Source of the DNA: Pectinatus brassicae
GTDB taxonomy: Bacteria > Bacillota > Negativicutes > Selenomonadales > Selenomonadaceae
Direction: 5' to 3'
Length of the DNA stretch: 64,000 nucleotides
NCBI RefSeq assembly: GCF_014201835.1
Contig: NZ_JACHFH010000005.1
Location: 1 to 64,000 of the forward strand
Below the pieces are notes generated by a model that did no database searches, was not told the DNA's origin, and saw nothing but the letters and a program-made list of their open reading frames with translations. Both the position numbers and the translations under genes were made by a program. Positions 17,901-26,133 of the stretch are shown piece after piece; the stretch's first letter is position 1, and each line of letters starts with the position of its first letter.

Positions 17901-17944
17901 GTTCGTAAATAATATGACTTATATTTAAAGATATCGTTACGAAC
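17901..17944. promoter_or_regulatory. Inverted repeat in the carboxyltransferase leader (possible operator)
   Basis: GTTCGTAA (17901-17908) and TTACGAAC (17937-17944) are exact reverse complements 28 bases apart. They lie just downstream of the predicted transcription start of the carboxyltransferase gene, so they could form a paired operator site or a leader hairpin. Confidence 0.4.
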
Positions 17945-17955
17945 TAACATAATAC

Positions 17956-17984
17956 AGTATAAAATTTATTATTTCTATTGTCAA
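17956..17984 (-). promoter_or_regulatory. Promoter of the carboxyltransferase gene
   Basis: Minus strand TTGACA (17979-17984), 17-base spacer, TATACT (17956-17961). Near-consensus sigma-A promoter. Confidence 0.8.
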
Positions 17985-18045
17985 TTGGTTAATGTGATTT
18001 TTTTAACAATATTTATGAATGTGATAAATGTTGTTTATAGTATAA

Positions 18046-18087
18046 AAACAAAGCATAAAACATCATTTATAGTTATGCTTTGTTTTT
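18046..18087 (-). terminator. Terminator of the two-component operon
   Basis: Minus strand stem AAACAAAGCATAA/TTATGCTTTGTTT with a T tail. It overlaps the stop codon of the response regulator at 18073. Confidence 0.75.
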
Positions 18088-18657
18088 TAAAGCTGAACGG
18101 ATTATTGCCTCAGCAACTTCTTTTATTGTCTTTCGCTTGGCCATGCTATATTGCTGGATGCGGCGATAGGCTTCTGATTCATTTAGATTATAGGCATCCA
18201 TTAATATTCCTTTGGCACGGTCAAGTGTTTTGCGCATTTCCAAAGAATTTTTGACATCATTTAGTTCTAATTCTAATGATTGTATTTCCTTAAAACGAGT
18301 TAGGGCTATTTCTATTGCTGGGAATAAATTATCTTCGCGCACAGGTTTTACAAGATAGGCTAAAACACCAGAATGTTTGGCTTTTTCTACTATGTCTGCT
18401 TGACTGAATGCCGTTAATAAAAGCACAGGTGCTATATTTTCGTCATCTATTATTTTAGCGGCGGTAATGCCATCCATTTCAGGCATTTTTATATCCATGA
18501 TCACGAGGTCAGGATGATATTTGCGTGCTAATTCTACAGCACGTTTTCCATTTATAGCCTCGCCAACCACGTTATGACCAGCTTCCTCAAGTATTTCCTT
18601 TAAATCCATTCGAATAATTGATTCATTGTCAGCTATAACTATTTTTAATTTATCCAT
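18073..18657 (-). CDS. ANTAR-domain response regulator
   Basis: Residues 1-120 form a CheY-like receiver: IVIADNES, phosphoacceptor in VIMDIKMPEMDG near residue 55, conserved Thr in LLTAFS and Lys in YLVKPV. After a short coiled coil, residues 130-190 form an ANTAR RNA-binding domain (LDRAKGILMDAYNLNESEAYRRIQQYSM, then KTIKEVAEAII). ANTAR regulators bind tandem hairpins in mRNA leaders and prevent termination. The 194-residue start at ATG 18657 has AGAGGTG upstream. It lies 4 bases after the histidine kinase, its presumed partner. The RNA targets are not obvious in this window. Confidence 0.93.
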   Translation of the reverse strand: MDKLKIVIADNESIIRMDLKEILEEAGHNVVGEAINGKRAVELARKYHPDLVIMDIKMPEMDGITAAKIIDDENIAPVLLLTAFSQADIVEKAKHSGVLAYLVKPVREDNLFPAIEIALTRFKEIQSLELELNDVKNSLEMRKTLDRAKGILMDAYNLNESEAYRRIQQYSMAKRKTIKEVAEAIIRSALKNKA

Positions 18658-18661
18658 TAAT

Positions 18662-20083
18662 TTATTCACCTCTAATATCACGCGGAATGGTTATTTTAGC
18701 ATGAGTTCCATTATTGTTATATAGTTCAAACTTTCCTTCCATATCATCTTCAATAAGTGTTCTGATTATTTGCAGACCCAATGACTTGGAACGTTTTTTC
18801 TCAAAACCGATTGGAAGTCCAGGTCCATCATCATACAGATCAAGAATATATTTATCGGCAGTATGGGAAATTTTTAGGCCGATAGTTCCCGAATCGGTTT
18901 CAGCAAAGGCGTGCTCAATAGAGTTTAAGATGAGCTCATTAACTATAAGGGCCAAATTGCTGGCTTGCTGCGAGGGCAGAACAATTGTTCCCCCAGAAAA
19001 TTCTGTAGTGAGATTAAAATCAGGCCGCAGCATATTTTGAGCAATAAGATTTAAAATATTGCGGGTAACTTTAGTTACATCAATCATTTCTTCTTGCTGC
19101 TGTGATAAAAATTCATGGACAACAGAAATGCTTAAAATACGATTGACGCTTTCCTTTAAAGCGTCTTTTACTTCTGTTGAGTCACTGCGTCTTGCCTGCA
19201 GGCGCAATAAACTGGCAATCGTTTGCAGATTGTTTTTTACCCGATGGTGTATTTCCTGAATAACAGCGGATTTTATGAGAATTTCTTTGTCTTTTTTACG
19301 AACCTCGGTAACATCAGAAATCACTACAATTTGGCAAAGTAAGTTGCCACCTTGTTTAATAGGAATATCACGGCGGACGATTGTTATACTGTCAGAAGAT
19401 AATTCTTTTTCATAAGGCTTGTCATTGGAAATAGTTTCTTTAATAATGCGACGAGACAACTGATGCTCAAACAAATGGTGTCCGATTAAATTTATAACAC
19501 CAAGAATATTATAAATGCGTAGTGCGGCAGCATTGGCAAAGACAATACGGTTGTTTTTATCGGCAATTATAATACCATCGCTGGGGGTCATTGTTTTAAA
19601 CATGTTAATGTCAAGTTCACGATGGGCATAGGCGATTAAGGAACAGGCGGTATGGTATAAATAAGAGTAGCCGTCTATTTTAGCCACAGATGGTTCCATT
19701 TCAAAGCTGACAACGGCAACAACGCCAAATGAATCCAAGATAGCTTCTGTGTGCATTTCAACAAATTTTCCCCAGCTCCATTCACGTTTACCGCTCATGC
19801 TTTTGCCGGTATCCATAGTATATTTTATTAAAGGCTCTTCCTGAATAGGCTGAATGGCACCACGGTTGCTGTGATAAAATGGCGTATAAGCAGTATGGGG
19901 TTTTATATAATCAACAATTAAAAACGAGTTGTTTTTTTTAGCGTATACATATAAACCAATATTAGCCATAACCAAGTCAGCGATAAAGGGAAGTGTTGTG
20001 TTTATTCGCTGTAGGAGATTTATCTGCATAGCTGATAAATTGGTTTCATTGCGGCAAAGTTCTAAAAAATTATTATCTGTCAT
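18662..20083 (-). CDS. HWE/HisKA_2-type sensor histidine kinase (PdtaS-like)
   Basis: A soluble kinase of about 473 residues. Residues 1-145 resemble the N-terminal GAF-like sensor domain of PdtaS-type kinases. A PAS domain follows (SDGIIIADKNNRIVFANAAALRIY). The HisKA_2 phosphoacceptor helix has IQEIHHRVKNNLQTIASLLRLQ, and the ATPase domain has N-box NELILNSIEHAF and G-box DDGPGLP. No membrane segment is seen. This kinase class pairs with ANTAR regulators, and the next gene is one. Start choice is uncertain: ATG 20083 has GGGAG 15 bases upstream, while TTG 20098 abuts that site. The upstream region is a decayed isochorismatase gene. Confidence 0.9.
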   Translation of the reverse strand: MTDNNFLELCRNETNLSAMQINLLQRINTTLPFIADLVMANIGLYVYAKKNNSFLIVDYIKPHTAYTPFYHSNRGAIQPIQEEPLIKYTMDTGKSMSGKREWSWGKFVEMHTEAILDSFGVVAVVSFEMEPSVAKIDGYSYLYHTACSLIAYAHRELDINMFKTMTPSDGIIIADKNNRIVFANAAALRIYNILGVINLIGHHLFEHQLSRRIIKETISNDKPYEKELSSDSITIVRRDIPIKQGGNLLCQIVVISDVTEVRKKDKEILIKSAVIQEIHHRVKNNLQTIASLLRLQARRSDSTEVKDALKESVNRILSISVVHEFLSQQQEEMIDVTKVTRNILNLIAQNMLRPDFNLTTEFSGGTIVLPSQQASNLALIVNELILNSIEHAFAETDSGTIGLKISHTADKYILDLYDDGPGLPIGFEKKRSKSLGLQIIRTLIEDDMEGKFELYNNNGTHAKITIPRDIRGE

Positions 20084-20084
20084 A

Positions 20085-20262
20085 TTAACTAATATCAACT
20101 CCCGTCAGTATTTTCATTTGCTCAAGACTATAAAGATAAGCTTTATTATCGAAACTGACTATATTGTTTTTGTAGACGGTTTCAACCTTGTTCACCACAG
20201 GAAAGTATACCTTGTTCATCGATGAAATCATTTAACATATCGATTACTAACAAAGCTTTCAA
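20085..20262 (-). pseudogene. Internally deleted isochorismatase-family hydrolase remnant
   Basis: On the minus strand a TTG at 20262 with GGGAG eight bases upstream opens a frame reading KALLVIDMLNDFID...GILSCGEQG, the N-terminus of cysteine hydrolases of the isochorismatase/nicotinamidase family. It stops after 26 codons at TGA (20182-20184). In another frame the following bases read VETVYKNNIVSFDNKAYLYS and then LEQMKILTGVDIS, which resembles the C-terminus of the same family, and stop at 20085. Intact members have about 170-190 residues, so roughly the middle two thirds, including the catalytic Cys, is missing and the halves are out of frame. It directly abuts the kinase gene. Confidence 0.7.
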
Positions 20263-20370
20263 AAATATCACTCCCAAGTAACTTTTATTATAAAAATTAA
20301 GTATGCGAATTATTTATTTAACATATTATAACAAATTATAGCAAAAAAATCATACAATTAGCAAATAAAA

Positions 20371-20394
20371 AAAGAGGAAACTAATGTTTCCTCT
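20371..20394 (-). terminator. Terminator of the NlpC/P60 gene
   Basis: Minus strand AGAGGAAAC, loop ATTA, GTTTCCTCT followed by seven T. Confidence 0.88.
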
Positions 20395-20409
20395 CTACCA
20401 TAAACGGTA

Positions 20410-21072
20410 TTATATAATTCTGCGGGCACCTATGTAATGAGCACTCCAGTAGCTACTGTTTAAGCTAGCTATAGAAACGCCACGACTACTCGATGCATTG
20501 ATAAATTGGCCATCTCCCATATATATACCAACATGGGAAGCCCCGTAAGTATACGTGGAGAAAAATACCAAATCACCAGCGATTAAATCATCATAAGCAA
20601 TTGGTGTACCAACTTCATATTGGGCATCTGCTGTGCGCGGTAATGATATGCCAGCGTTAGCAAACACATAGCGGGTAAAACCTGAACAATCAAAACCGCC
20701 AGGTGTTGTTCCGCCAAATACATAGGGAACACCGATGTATTGCAACGATGTTTGAACTATTCGGCGTGCATAATAATTAGAACCACGACTTACTTGTGGC
20801 ATGGAGCGTCCCATTAGCGCCTGATAAGTCTGTGGACCGACTACTCCATCGGCAGTGAGGCCGTTGGCAGCCTGAAATTCTTTTATTGCTTCTTTAGTAG
20901 CTGGACCAAAATCTCCGTCAGCAACAACATCGTAACCTAAATTTGCAAGTTCACCTTGAAGTTCTGCTACCTGTGTTCCTTGATCACCTGTTTGAAATGC
21001 ATCCGCACTAGCAACAGAAAACCAGCACATAAATAGCAGGGAAAGTGCCATCAAGCGTATTATCTTACTCAA
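20410..21072 (-). CDS. Secreted NlpC/P60 (C40) peptidoglycan hydrolase with PG-binding domain
   Basis: An exported cell-wall endopeptidase of 220 residues. A signal peptide covers about 1-24 (hydrophobic core, ASADA cleavage region), a PG_binding_1 domain about 27-86 (VAELQGELANLGY...GDFGPATKEAIKEFQ), and the NlpC/P60 domain 100-220. Catalytic Cys129 lies in GGFDCSGF, His180 in ASHVGIY, and the third residue is probably Asn192. It cuts stem peptides, typically between D-Glu and the diamino acid. Translation starts at TTG 21072, set by AGGAG. The gene sits behind a c-di-AMP riboswitch, so its expression should fall when c-di-AMP is high. Confidence 0.93.
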   Translation of the reverse strand: MSKIIRLMALSLLFMCWFSVASADAFQTGDQGTQVAELQGELANLGYDVVADGDFGPATKEAIKEFQAANGLTADGVVGPQTYQALMGRSMPQVSRGSNYYARRIVQTSLQYIGVPYVFGGTTPGGFDCSGFTRYVFANAGISLPRTADAQYEVGTPIAYDDLIAGDLVFFSTYTYGASHVGIYMGDGQFINASSSRGVSIASLNSSYWSAHYIGARRII

Positions 21073-21099
21073 AAGGTCACTCCTCTCTTTTGTTTTTTT

Positions 21100-21212
21100 T
21101 TACCTGCGAGGTTAGCTGTCGGATTAGGGACAGAAGAAGAAACCGGCCCTTGCAAAAAACAACATTCACCCCTAGAATGGTTCCCCCGCTCCTGAGTTGG
21201 ATTCGGTTTATA
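21100..21212 (-). promoter_or_regulatory. c-di-AMP riboswitch (ydaO-yuaA class)
   Basis: On the minus strand the leader shows the class's conserved blocks in order: CCGAATCC (near 21199-21208), GGAGCGGGGGAACCA, GGGGTGAAT, and the 3' block CGACAGCTAACCTCGCAGG (near 21103-21121). This class binds c-di-AMP and turns off genes for cell-wall hydrolases and ion transport. The position about 30 bases before an NlpC/P60 gene matches its known regulon. Confidence 0.92.
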
Positions 21213-21364
21213 ATTTACTCATAAGCTATATTTTACTCGCAAAAGAGAAAAAAAGCAAGAAAAATCGATAAATAAATTCATTAGTCTGATAATTCCAATT
21301 TATATCAAGGCTGAATACTAATATAAAAATGTTTATATAATTTTTATTTTTAATAATACTTTGT

Positions 21365-21393
21365 TTGAATTTATCAAGATTTTGTGCTATTAT
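21365..21393 (+). promoter_or_regulatory. ileS T-box transcript promoter
   Basis: TTGAAT (21365-21370), 17-base spacer, TATTAT (21388-21393), about 300 bases before ileS. Confidence 0.7.
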
Positions 21394-21409
21394 ATCAAAC
21401 ATAATAATA

Positions 21410-21646
21410 TAATGGCATTGATGGAGACCGTCAAAATAATAGAAAATTTCAGCGAGCCAATGATAGTGTAAGATTGGTATTAGTATATGTTTTGAGAAAT
21501 CACTCCTGAGCTGCTGGCTGAACAATATAGTAAGCTAAGCCGGTTCCCACCGTTATACGGGTTGCATATGTTGGTATGTGAAATAGGTGGTATATGATAA
21601 GTCAAAGCTTTCATCCTGTTTTAGGATGAGGGCTTTTTTATTTGTT
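21410..21646 (+). promoter_or_regulatory. T-box leader (Ile) controlling ileS
   Basis: The leader carries T-box landmarks: a stem I apical region near 21453-21478 (GCGAGCC...GTGTAAGATTGG), the specifier loop GAAATCACTCC with ATC (Ile codon) at 21499-21501, stem III around 21541-21560, and a degenerate T-box with GGTGGTAT near 21585-21592 that can pair with the ACCA end of uncharged tRNA-Ile. An intrinsic terminator at 21604-21639 ends in seven T. Low charging of tRNA-Ile would favour read-through into ileS. Confidence 0.88.
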
Positions 21647-21699
21647 TATTTCAGTTAAAACCAGCATGATAATATTTCTTTATTGGAGGAATTATATTT

Positions 21700-24600
21700 A
21701 TGTACGAAAAAGTCGAGACTAGTCTTAAATTTGTCGAACGTGAAAAAAATATGGAAAAATTTTGGCAGGACAATAAAATTTTTCAAAAGAGCATTGATCA
21801 GCGTGATAGTGAGGATGTATTTACTTTTTATGACGGACCGCCTACTGCTAATGGTAAACCACATATCGGTCATGTGCTGACTCGTGTAATAAAGGATATG
21901 ATACCACGCTTCCAGGCCATGAAAGGACATAAAACTGTACGCAAGGCTGGCTGGGATACACATGGTTTGCCAGTAGAGCTTGAAGTAGAAAAATTATTAG
22001 GACTTGACGGCAAAGAACAAATTGAAAATTATGGTATTGAACCATTTGTTAAAAAGTGTAAGGAAAGTGTCTGGCAATATAAAGGTATGTGGGAAGAATT
22101 TTCCCGTACGGTAGGGTATTGGGCCGATATGGATGATCCATATGTTACCTATGATAATAAATATATCGAATCAGTATGGTGGGCATTAAAAACTATTTGG
22201 GAAAAGAAACTTCTATATAAAGGCCATAAAATCGTGCCTTACTGTCCGCGCTGTGGTACACCTTTATCATCACATGAAGTGGCGCAGGGCTATAAAGACG
22301 TTAAAGAACGTTCAGCAGTTGTTCGTTTTAAGGTAAAGGGAGAAGAAGCATACTTTTTAGCTTGGACGACAACACCATGGACATTGCCATCAAATTTGGC
22401 ATTATGTGTAAATCCTGAGGTTACTTATGCAAAAGTAAAACATGAAAATTATACTTATTACATGGCTGAGGATTTAGTTGGCAAGGTATTAGGTGAAGAA
22501 GCTTCTATATTAGAACGTTTTCCTGGTAAAGCTTTGGAATATAAAGAATATGAACCATTATATCCATATGCCGTTGGTAAAATAAAGAAAAAATCATTTT
22601 ATGTTACCTGTGATGATTATGTAACCACTGCTGATGGTACCGGTATTGTTCATATGGCGCCGGCTTTTGGGGAAGATGATTCCCGTGTCTGCCATAAATA
22701 TGATATTGATTTTGTACAGTTTGTTGATGCTAAAGGCTGCATGACAGCGGAAACTGATTGGGAAGGTGTATTCGTTAAAAAAGCTGATCCGCTTATTTTA
22801 AAAGATTTAGAGGAAAAAGGCTTATTATTTGATGCACCGAATTTTGAGCATAGTTATCCTCATTGCTGGCGCTGCGATACGCCGCTTATCTATTATGCGC
22901 GTGAATCATGGTTTATAAAAATGACAGCTGTTCGCGAAAAATTAATTGAAAATAATAATAAGGTAAATTGGATACCGAAAACCATCGGTAAAGGTCGTTT
23001 CGGTGATTGGATAGAACATGTGCAAGATTGGGGTATCAGCCGTAATCGTTATTGGGGAACCCCTCTTAATATTTGGGAATGTGAATGTGGTCATCAGCAT
23101 TCCATTGGATCCATTGACGAATTAAAACAAATGTCTGACAATTGTCCGGTTGATGTCGAATTACATCGTCCTTTCCTTGATGACATAACCATAAAATGCC
23201 CGCATTGTGGCAAACAGATGCATCGTGTACCGGAAGTAATTGACTGTTGGTTTGATTCTGGAGCAATGCCATTTGCTCAGTGGCACTATCCGTTTGAAAA
23301 TAAAGACGTATTTGAAAAAACTTTCCCAGCTGATTTTATTTCAGAAGCAGTTGATCAGACGCGCGGCTGGTTTTATTCCTTGATAGCAATATCAACATTG
23401 TTATTTGATAAGCCGGCTTATAAAAACGTAATAGTGTTAGGGCATGTTCAAGATAAAAATGGTCAGAAAATGAGTAAATCCAAGGGAAATGCTGTTGAAC
23501 CGATGGAAGCACTGCAGCAACATGGTGCTGATGCTATTCGCTGGTATTTTTATGAAAATAGTGCACCTTGGCTGCCTAATCGCTTCCATGACGATGCTGT
23601 GCAGGAAGGTCAGCGTAAATTTATGGGAACATTATGGAATACATATGCTTTCTATATTTTATATGCGAATATTGATAAGTTTAATCCTGCTGAATATCAA
23701 TTGGATTATGCTAAACTTTCGATAATGGATAAATGGGTGTTGTCCCGTCTTAATACCTTGATTAAAACAGTGGACAGTAATTTGTCTGATTATCGCGTAA
23801 CAGAAACGGCCAAGGCTTTACAGGAATTTATCGATGAATTGTCTAACTGGTATGTTCGTCGCAGCCGTGAACGTTTCTGGGGCAAAGAAATGACTCAGGA
23901 TAAGATAAATGCTTATATGACTTTATATACAGCACTTGAAACATTTATTAAATTAGCAGCGCCAATGATACCATTTATTACGGATACTATTTATCAAAAC
24001 CTTGTCAGAAACTCTTATGCGGAGGCTAAGGAAAGTGTTCATTTATGTGATTATCCTGTAGCCAATGAAGCATATATTGATGCTGAACTGGAAAAAAATA
24101 TGGAATTGATATTGGAAATTGTAGCGCTGGGAAGAGCGGCCCGCAATACGGCTAATATCAAAAATCGTCAACCTATCGGTCAGATGTTTGTAAAAGCCCC
24201 ATTCGTGTTAAATGATTTTTATAAAGCAATTGTTGCTGATGAACTTAATATAAAAAATGTCGATTTTAAAGATGATATGGAACAGTATTTATCATACAGC
24301 TTTAAGCCGCAATTTAAAGTATTAGGGCCAAAGGCTGGTCGCTATATCAATGAAATTAAAAATTCTTTGGCAGCGTTAAATGGTCATGCTGCTAAAGAAG
24401 AGCTTGATAAAACTGGTACAATAAAGATAAATATATCTACCGGAGAATTCACGCTTACACGTGAAGATGTTGATGTAGCTGTTACTCAGACTGATGGATT
24501 TGCTACTGAAAGCTATAATAAAGTAACAGTAGCATTAGAAACAACACTTTCGCAGGAACTTATTGAAGAAGGTTTTGTGCGTGAAATAATCAGTAAAATC

Positions 24601-24810
24601 CAGACAATGCGTAAGGAAAATGGTTTTGAAGTAACTGACAGAATAACAGTCTATGTTGAAGGCAATGATAAGCTTGCTGCAATAGTCAAAGCAAATAGTT
24701 CTGAAATAGAAAAAATTGTTCTTGCCGATAGTATTGAAACTGGCAAAACAGATGGTTTTTCTAAAGACTGGAACATAAATGGTGAAAAAGTAGTATTGGC
24801 AATTAAATAA
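21700..24810 (+). CDS. ileS: Isoleucyl-tRNA synthetase (type 2-like)
   Basis: This enzyme charges tRNA-Ile. HIGH is at residues 55-58 and KMSKS at 590-594. The CP1 editing domain is present (GRGFGEDD-like region seen as APAFGEDDSRV), as are the PYCPRCGTPL and HCWRCDTPL zinc-ribbon-like segments. The 1036-residue length, the N-terminus FYDGPPTANGKPHIGHVLTR and the divergent C-terminus fit the type 2 (eukaryote-like) IleS group, members of which are typically mupirocin-insensitive; that property is inferred, not shown. An AGGAGG-like site precedes ATG 21700. Expression is controlled by the Ile T-box upstream, and a strong terminator follows. Confidence 0.95.
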   Translation: MYEKVETSLKFVEREKNMEKFWQDNKIFQKSIDQRDSEDVFTFYDGPPTANGKPHIGHVLTRVIKDMIPRFQAMKGHKTVRKAGWDTHGLPVELEVEKLLGLDGKEQIENYGIEPFVKKCKESVWQYKGMWEEFSRTVGYWADMDDPYVTYDNKYIESVWWALKTIWEKKLLYKGHKIVPYCPRCGTPLSSHEVAQGYKDVKERSAVVRFKVKGEEAYFLAWTTTPWTLPSNLALCVNPEVTYAKVKHENYTYYMAEDLVGKVLGEEASILERFPGKALEYKEYEPLYPYAVGKIKKKSFYVTCDDYVTTADGTGIVHMAPAFGEDDSRVCHKYDIDFVQFVDAKGCMTAETDWEGVFVKKADPLILKDLEEKGLLFDAPNFEHSYPHCWRCDTPLIYYARESWFIKMTAVREKLIENNNKVNWIPKTIGKGRFGDWIEHVQDWGISRNRYWGTPLNIWECECGHQHSIGSIDELKQMSDNCPVDVELHRPFLDDITIKCPHCGKQMHRVPEVIDCWFDSGAMPFAQWHYPFENKDVFEKTFPADFISEAVDQTRGWFYSLIAISTLLFDKPAYKNVIVLGHVQDKNGQKMSKSKGNAVEPMEALQQHGADAIRWYFYENSAPWLPNRFHDDAVQEGQRKFMGTLWNTYAFYILYANIDKFNPAEYQLDYAKLSIMDKWVLSRLNTLIKTVDSNLSDYRVTETAKALQEFIDELSNWYVRRSRERFWGKEMTQDKINAYMTLYTALETFIKLAAPMIPFITDTIYQNLVRNSYAEAKESVHLCDYPVANEAYIDAELEKNMELILEIVALGRAARNTANIKNRQPIGQMFVKAPFVLNDFYKAIVADELNIKNVDFKDDMEQYLSYSFKPQFKVLGPKAGRYINEIKNSLAALNGHAAKEELDKTGTIKINISTGEFTLTREDVDVAVTQTDGFATESYNKVTVALETTLSQELIEEGFVREIISKIQTMRKENGFEVTDRITVYVEGNDKLAAIVKANSSEIEKIVLADSIETGKTDGFSKDWNINGEKVVLAIK

Positions 24811-24819
24811 TATTAAAAA

Positions 24820-24857
24820 TAAATGTCCCAGGCAGCTATGAGCTGTCTGGGACATTT
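24820..24857. terminator. Bidirectional terminator after ileS
   Basis: AAATGTCCCAGGCAGCT, loop ATG, AGCTGTCTGGGACATTTT: a stem of about 17 bp with T tails on both strands, between convergent genes. Confidence 0.92.
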
Positions 24858-24874
24858 TATAAGAAATGAAATTA

Positions 24875-25912
24875 TTATTTTTGATGGGCTAATTCATATA
24901 ATTTGGAAGCTGTTTCAGATAGGCCGGTTAAATCATTAGCAGATTCTTCAATAGCTGAGGATTGCTGGCTTACTATTTGTGATGTTGCTTCACCTTTGGA
25001 TACGGTTTCATTAACGGAATGATTTATCATGCCGGTAAATTCGCGGATTTTTTCAACTGTTTCTTTGGAATTATCGGCTAGTTTACGAATTTCTTCAGCA
25101 ACTACGCCGAAACCTGCACCGGAAGTGCCGGCACGGGCAGCTTCAATAGAGGCATTTAAGCCTAAAAGCTGTGTTTGCGTAGCAATATCTTTTATTAAAT
25201 TAGTAAATTCATTTATTTTGCCGGAAACTTCATCAACATGCTGGATTTCTTTGTTGAGTGCTTTTTGATTTTCATCAACATCATTAGCCGAAGCAGCAAG
25301 TTCTTCCATAGAAGCGGAAACATGCATAACAGTATCATTGATGGATTCAGAAATTTTACGCAGCTGGTATTGATAATAACCTATTTTGGAAAAAGTATTA
25401 GCCATTAAGAATAGAACCTGAGCAGCATGTTCTAAGTTTTCTTTAGGAACATATTTAATTTTTTTTACTTCTTCTACGTATTTATCGGGATCAGCACCAA
25501 TTTCAGCAGCAATGCGGCGGAATTTATCTTCATCAACTTCACCGATAACAGCCTGGCCGCCAAGGATGGAGCCAATCTGCTGACCGTTGAGTAAGATTGG
25601 AGCAGCAAAATCCATAAGACCGGCATGACATTCATAAACGGCAGGTTTACCGCTTTTGGCAGCACGTTCCCCGCCTAGACGGTCACATTCCTGGCAACGT
25701 TGGTTGCCAAGTGTTGTTCCACGAGTATATTCCATGCAGAATTTAGTCCAGTCAGTAGGGTGTGTTATTGGAGTGCCAGTCAAATCTACAGTTACGGCTG
25801 TTATACCAAGACTTCTGGCAAAATGATCCTGGAATTCCTGCAAAAAATCCATATCAAAAATATCTTGGACCTTTAAATTAGCGAGCTCATTTGAATTGTT
25901 TAATTCGTCCAT
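24875..25912 (-). CDS. Soluble chemoreceptor-like protein with PocR sensory domain
   Basis: Residues about 14-165 form a PocR domain: NLKVQDIFDMDFLQEFQDHFARSLG, the Cys-rich TTLGNQRCQECDRLGG and VYECHAGLMDFAAPI, then GSILGGQ. Such domains sense small ligands, for example hydrocarbon derivatives or metabolites, possibly via the cysteines. The C-terminal 170 residues are a shortened methyl-accepting chemotaxis hairpin with the tip IATQTQLLGLNASIEAARAG and GFGVVAEEIRKLADNS. No membrane segment is present, so this is a cytoplasmic receptor that should couple to CheA/CheW. Start ATG 25912 is set by AAGGAAGG. The ligand is unknown. Confidence 0.88.
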   Translation of the reverse strand: MDELNNSNELANLKVQDIFDMDFLQEFQDHFARSLGITAVTVDLTGTPITHPTDWTKFCMEYTRGTTLGNQRCQECDRLGGERAAKSGKPAVYECHAGLMDFAAPILLNGQQIGSILGGQAVIGEVDEDKFRRIAAEIGADPDKYVEEVKKIKYVPKENLEHAAQVLFLMANTFSKIGYYQYQLRKISESINDTVMHVSASMEELAASANDVDENQKALNKEIQHVDEVSGKINEFTNLIKDIATQTQLLGLNASIEAARAGTSGAGFGVVAEEIRKLADNSKETVEKIREFTGMINHSVNETVSKGEATSQIVSQQSSAIEESANDLTGLSETASKLYELAHQK

Positions 25913-26072
25913 AAAAACCTTCCTTTTAATAAAATAATCACAATAGAGTGTAAATAAAAATAATAGCATTATAATTCGGATATAAAAGCACTTCTATTAT
26001 AGCAAAAATAATGGTGATACGCAAAATAAAAGACGAATATTTTATTGAGATTACTAGCTTAAAATAAAATAC

Positions 26073-26101
26073 TTGCGAAAAGTCAAAAAGTCAAATATAA
26101 T
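26073..26101 (+). promoter_or_regulatory. ctsR operon promoter with CtsR-like direct repeat
   Basis: TTGCGA (26073-26078), 17-base spacer, TATAAT (26096-26101). The spacer holds two AGTCAAA heptads (26081-26087 and 26089-26095), the CtsR half-site. The heptads are separated by one base here, while the published Bacillus consensus has three. Autoregulation by CtsR is expected. Confidence 0.7.
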
Positions 26102-26133
26102 AGAAGAAAAGTAAGATATGAAGGTGATTTATT

